Program-made: the position numbers and the translations under genes
Source: an uncultured Candidatus Saccharibacteria bacterium
GTDB taxonomy: Bacteria > Patescibacteriota > Saccharimonadia > Saccharimonadales > UBA4665
DNA length: 5,597 bases
Assembly (NCBI GenBank): GCA_937988795.1
Contig: CALKHY010000014.1
Span: forward strand, 1-5,597
Reading direction: 5' to 3'
Notes under the pieces: generated by a model
What the model was told of the DNA's origin: nothing
Databases searched by the model: none
What the model saw: the letters and a program-made list of their open reading frames with translations, nothing else
In this document: piece after piece, positions 5,167 through 5,597 of the stretch
How the letters are laid out: every line of letters starts with the position of its first letter
Numbering within the stretch: the first letter of the stretch is position 1

Positions 5167-5597
5167 GCTTGCAAGTTGACTCACGCCTACGATAACACAG
5201 TCGCAGGCTGAGTGTCGTAAGCCCAGTAGAGCAAACACATCCGCAGGCGCTCGCACCGCGGACGACACAGCAAAGAAGCGCGAGGCGCACTAATCCACCT
5301 CGCCAACCCAAATAGGGGAGCCTGAACAAGTCCATATAAAAGATATTACACCTAATAAAGTCCCTATTACGACCACAACAAACAAAATATCAAATGATAA
5401 GGCACTTGATAGAAACTTGCCTCGAACAACCGAAATATCCCTAAGGACAGGACTATTTCACAGACCCGAAGGCAGCCATTGCTTTAGTCTCATGCCATGA
5501 AGGTTTACCATTTACATCCAGACAAAATACACCTCACACAAAACATCACGCCAACAGACTTTTACTCGAATACTCCCCCTAGAATTATGGGCAAAGA
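5167..5597. other. Gene-less region; no convincing coding sequence
   Basis: No frame with a proper start and ribosome site was found on either strand. From 5167 to about 5310 the sequence is GC-rich and foldable: 5208-5218 pairs with 5262-5270 (two-base bulge), inside it TCCGC (5240-5244) pairs with GCGGA (5258-5262, competing at one base), and GCGAGG (5280-5285) pairs with CCTCGC (5298-5303). The 10-mer GCTTGCAAGT at 5167-5176 repeats 4958-4967. From 5311 to the end G+C falls to about 40 %, and the plus strand is rich in A and C. One plus-strand frame has a single stop (TGA 5498-5500) between 5294 and the edge, and the frame opposite has two stops and one strongly hydrophobic stretch. Neither has a credible start. 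A decayed gene is possible but not shown. Confidence 0.5.
5292..5310 (+). repeat. Degenerate copy of the tRNA-Gln 3' end
   Basis: AATCC-ACCTCGCCA matches the tRNA-Gln segment 5109-5123 apart from one missing T, and continues ACCCA where the tRNA has GCCA. It thus resembles the 3' T-arm strand, acceptor strand and CCA end. It lies on the same strand as the intact gene, 165 bases downstream, with no tRNA body in front of it. The sequence becomes markedly AT-richer right after it, as expected at an old attachment site, though 19 loosely matching bases are modest evidence. Confidence 0.45.

Noticed and set aside
4989..5174. Minus-strand frame of 61 codons containing GRIRTYDLLGQNQ
   Set aside because: It is the antisense reading of the tRNA-Gln gene and its terminator; this peptide pattern is a well-known false gene call opposite tRNAs.
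5294..5597. Nearly open frames on both strands in the AT-richer tail, including a hydrophobic minus-strand stretch ending in TAG near 5291
   Set aside because: All are interrupted by stops (TGA at 5498-5500 on plus; TAA and TGA on minus) and lack a start with a ribosome site. Such lengths are possible by chance, though a decayed gene is not excluded.
5294..5597. Reading UGA as glycine, as in Gracilibacteria and Absconditabacteria, to join the tail frames
   Set aside because: The ATPase ends in TGA at the length expected for its family, the window is too GC-rich for those lineages, and nothing else requires recoding.

Overview
This window looks like bacterial chromosome: compact genes, prokaryotic promoters and Shine-Dalgarno sites, a tRNA gene with an encoded CCA end, and intrinsic terminators. 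The genes are roughly 50-60 % G+C by eye, while the last ~290 bases are about 40 %. Taxonomy cannot be settled from the sequence. Gene style and the odd repeat-rich spacers would fit a Patescibacteria/Saccharibacteria-like genome, but that is a low-confidence impression. The standard genetic code explains all solid genes.

Layout, left to right. (1) Positions 3-776, plus strand: the C-terminal half of an ABC-2 type export permease resembling the polyketide-antibiotic exporter family, cut by the window edge. (2) Positions 786-1910, minus strand: complete metK, S-adenosylmethionine synthetase, convergent with the permease across only 9 bases. (3) Positions 1911-2210: a 300-base spacer. Next to metK it holds a set of mutually exclusive hairpins that bury or expose the metK ribosome binding site. 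Further out is a 133-base inverted-repeat element built of 7-base repeats around two tight hairpins. (4) Positions 2211-4754, minus strand: a complete P2-type cation-transporting ATPase, probably for Ca2+. (5) Positions 4755-5052: a divergent promoter region followed by a hairpin-rich block bracketed by two inverted partial copies of the neighbouring tRNA-Gln gene. (6) Positions 5053-5127: intact tRNA-Gln (anticodon CUG) with its own promoter and a strong terminator. (7) Positions 5167-5597: no convincing gene; a degenerate copy of the tRNA-Gln 3' end at 5292-5310 marks the change to AT-richer sequence.

The protein genes do not form an obvious pathway: one exports an unknown compound, one makes the methyl donor SAM, and one pumps cations. 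The most interesting material is non-coding. The metK leader has the architecture of a switch (anti-anti-SD / anti-SD / SD, with a U tract that could make it an attenuator), and I do not recognise it as a known SAM riboswitch class. The tRNA-Gln neighbourhood carries at least three partial tRNA-Gln copies in two orientations, which suggests repeated rearrangement or integration at this locus or a tRNA-derived structured RNA.
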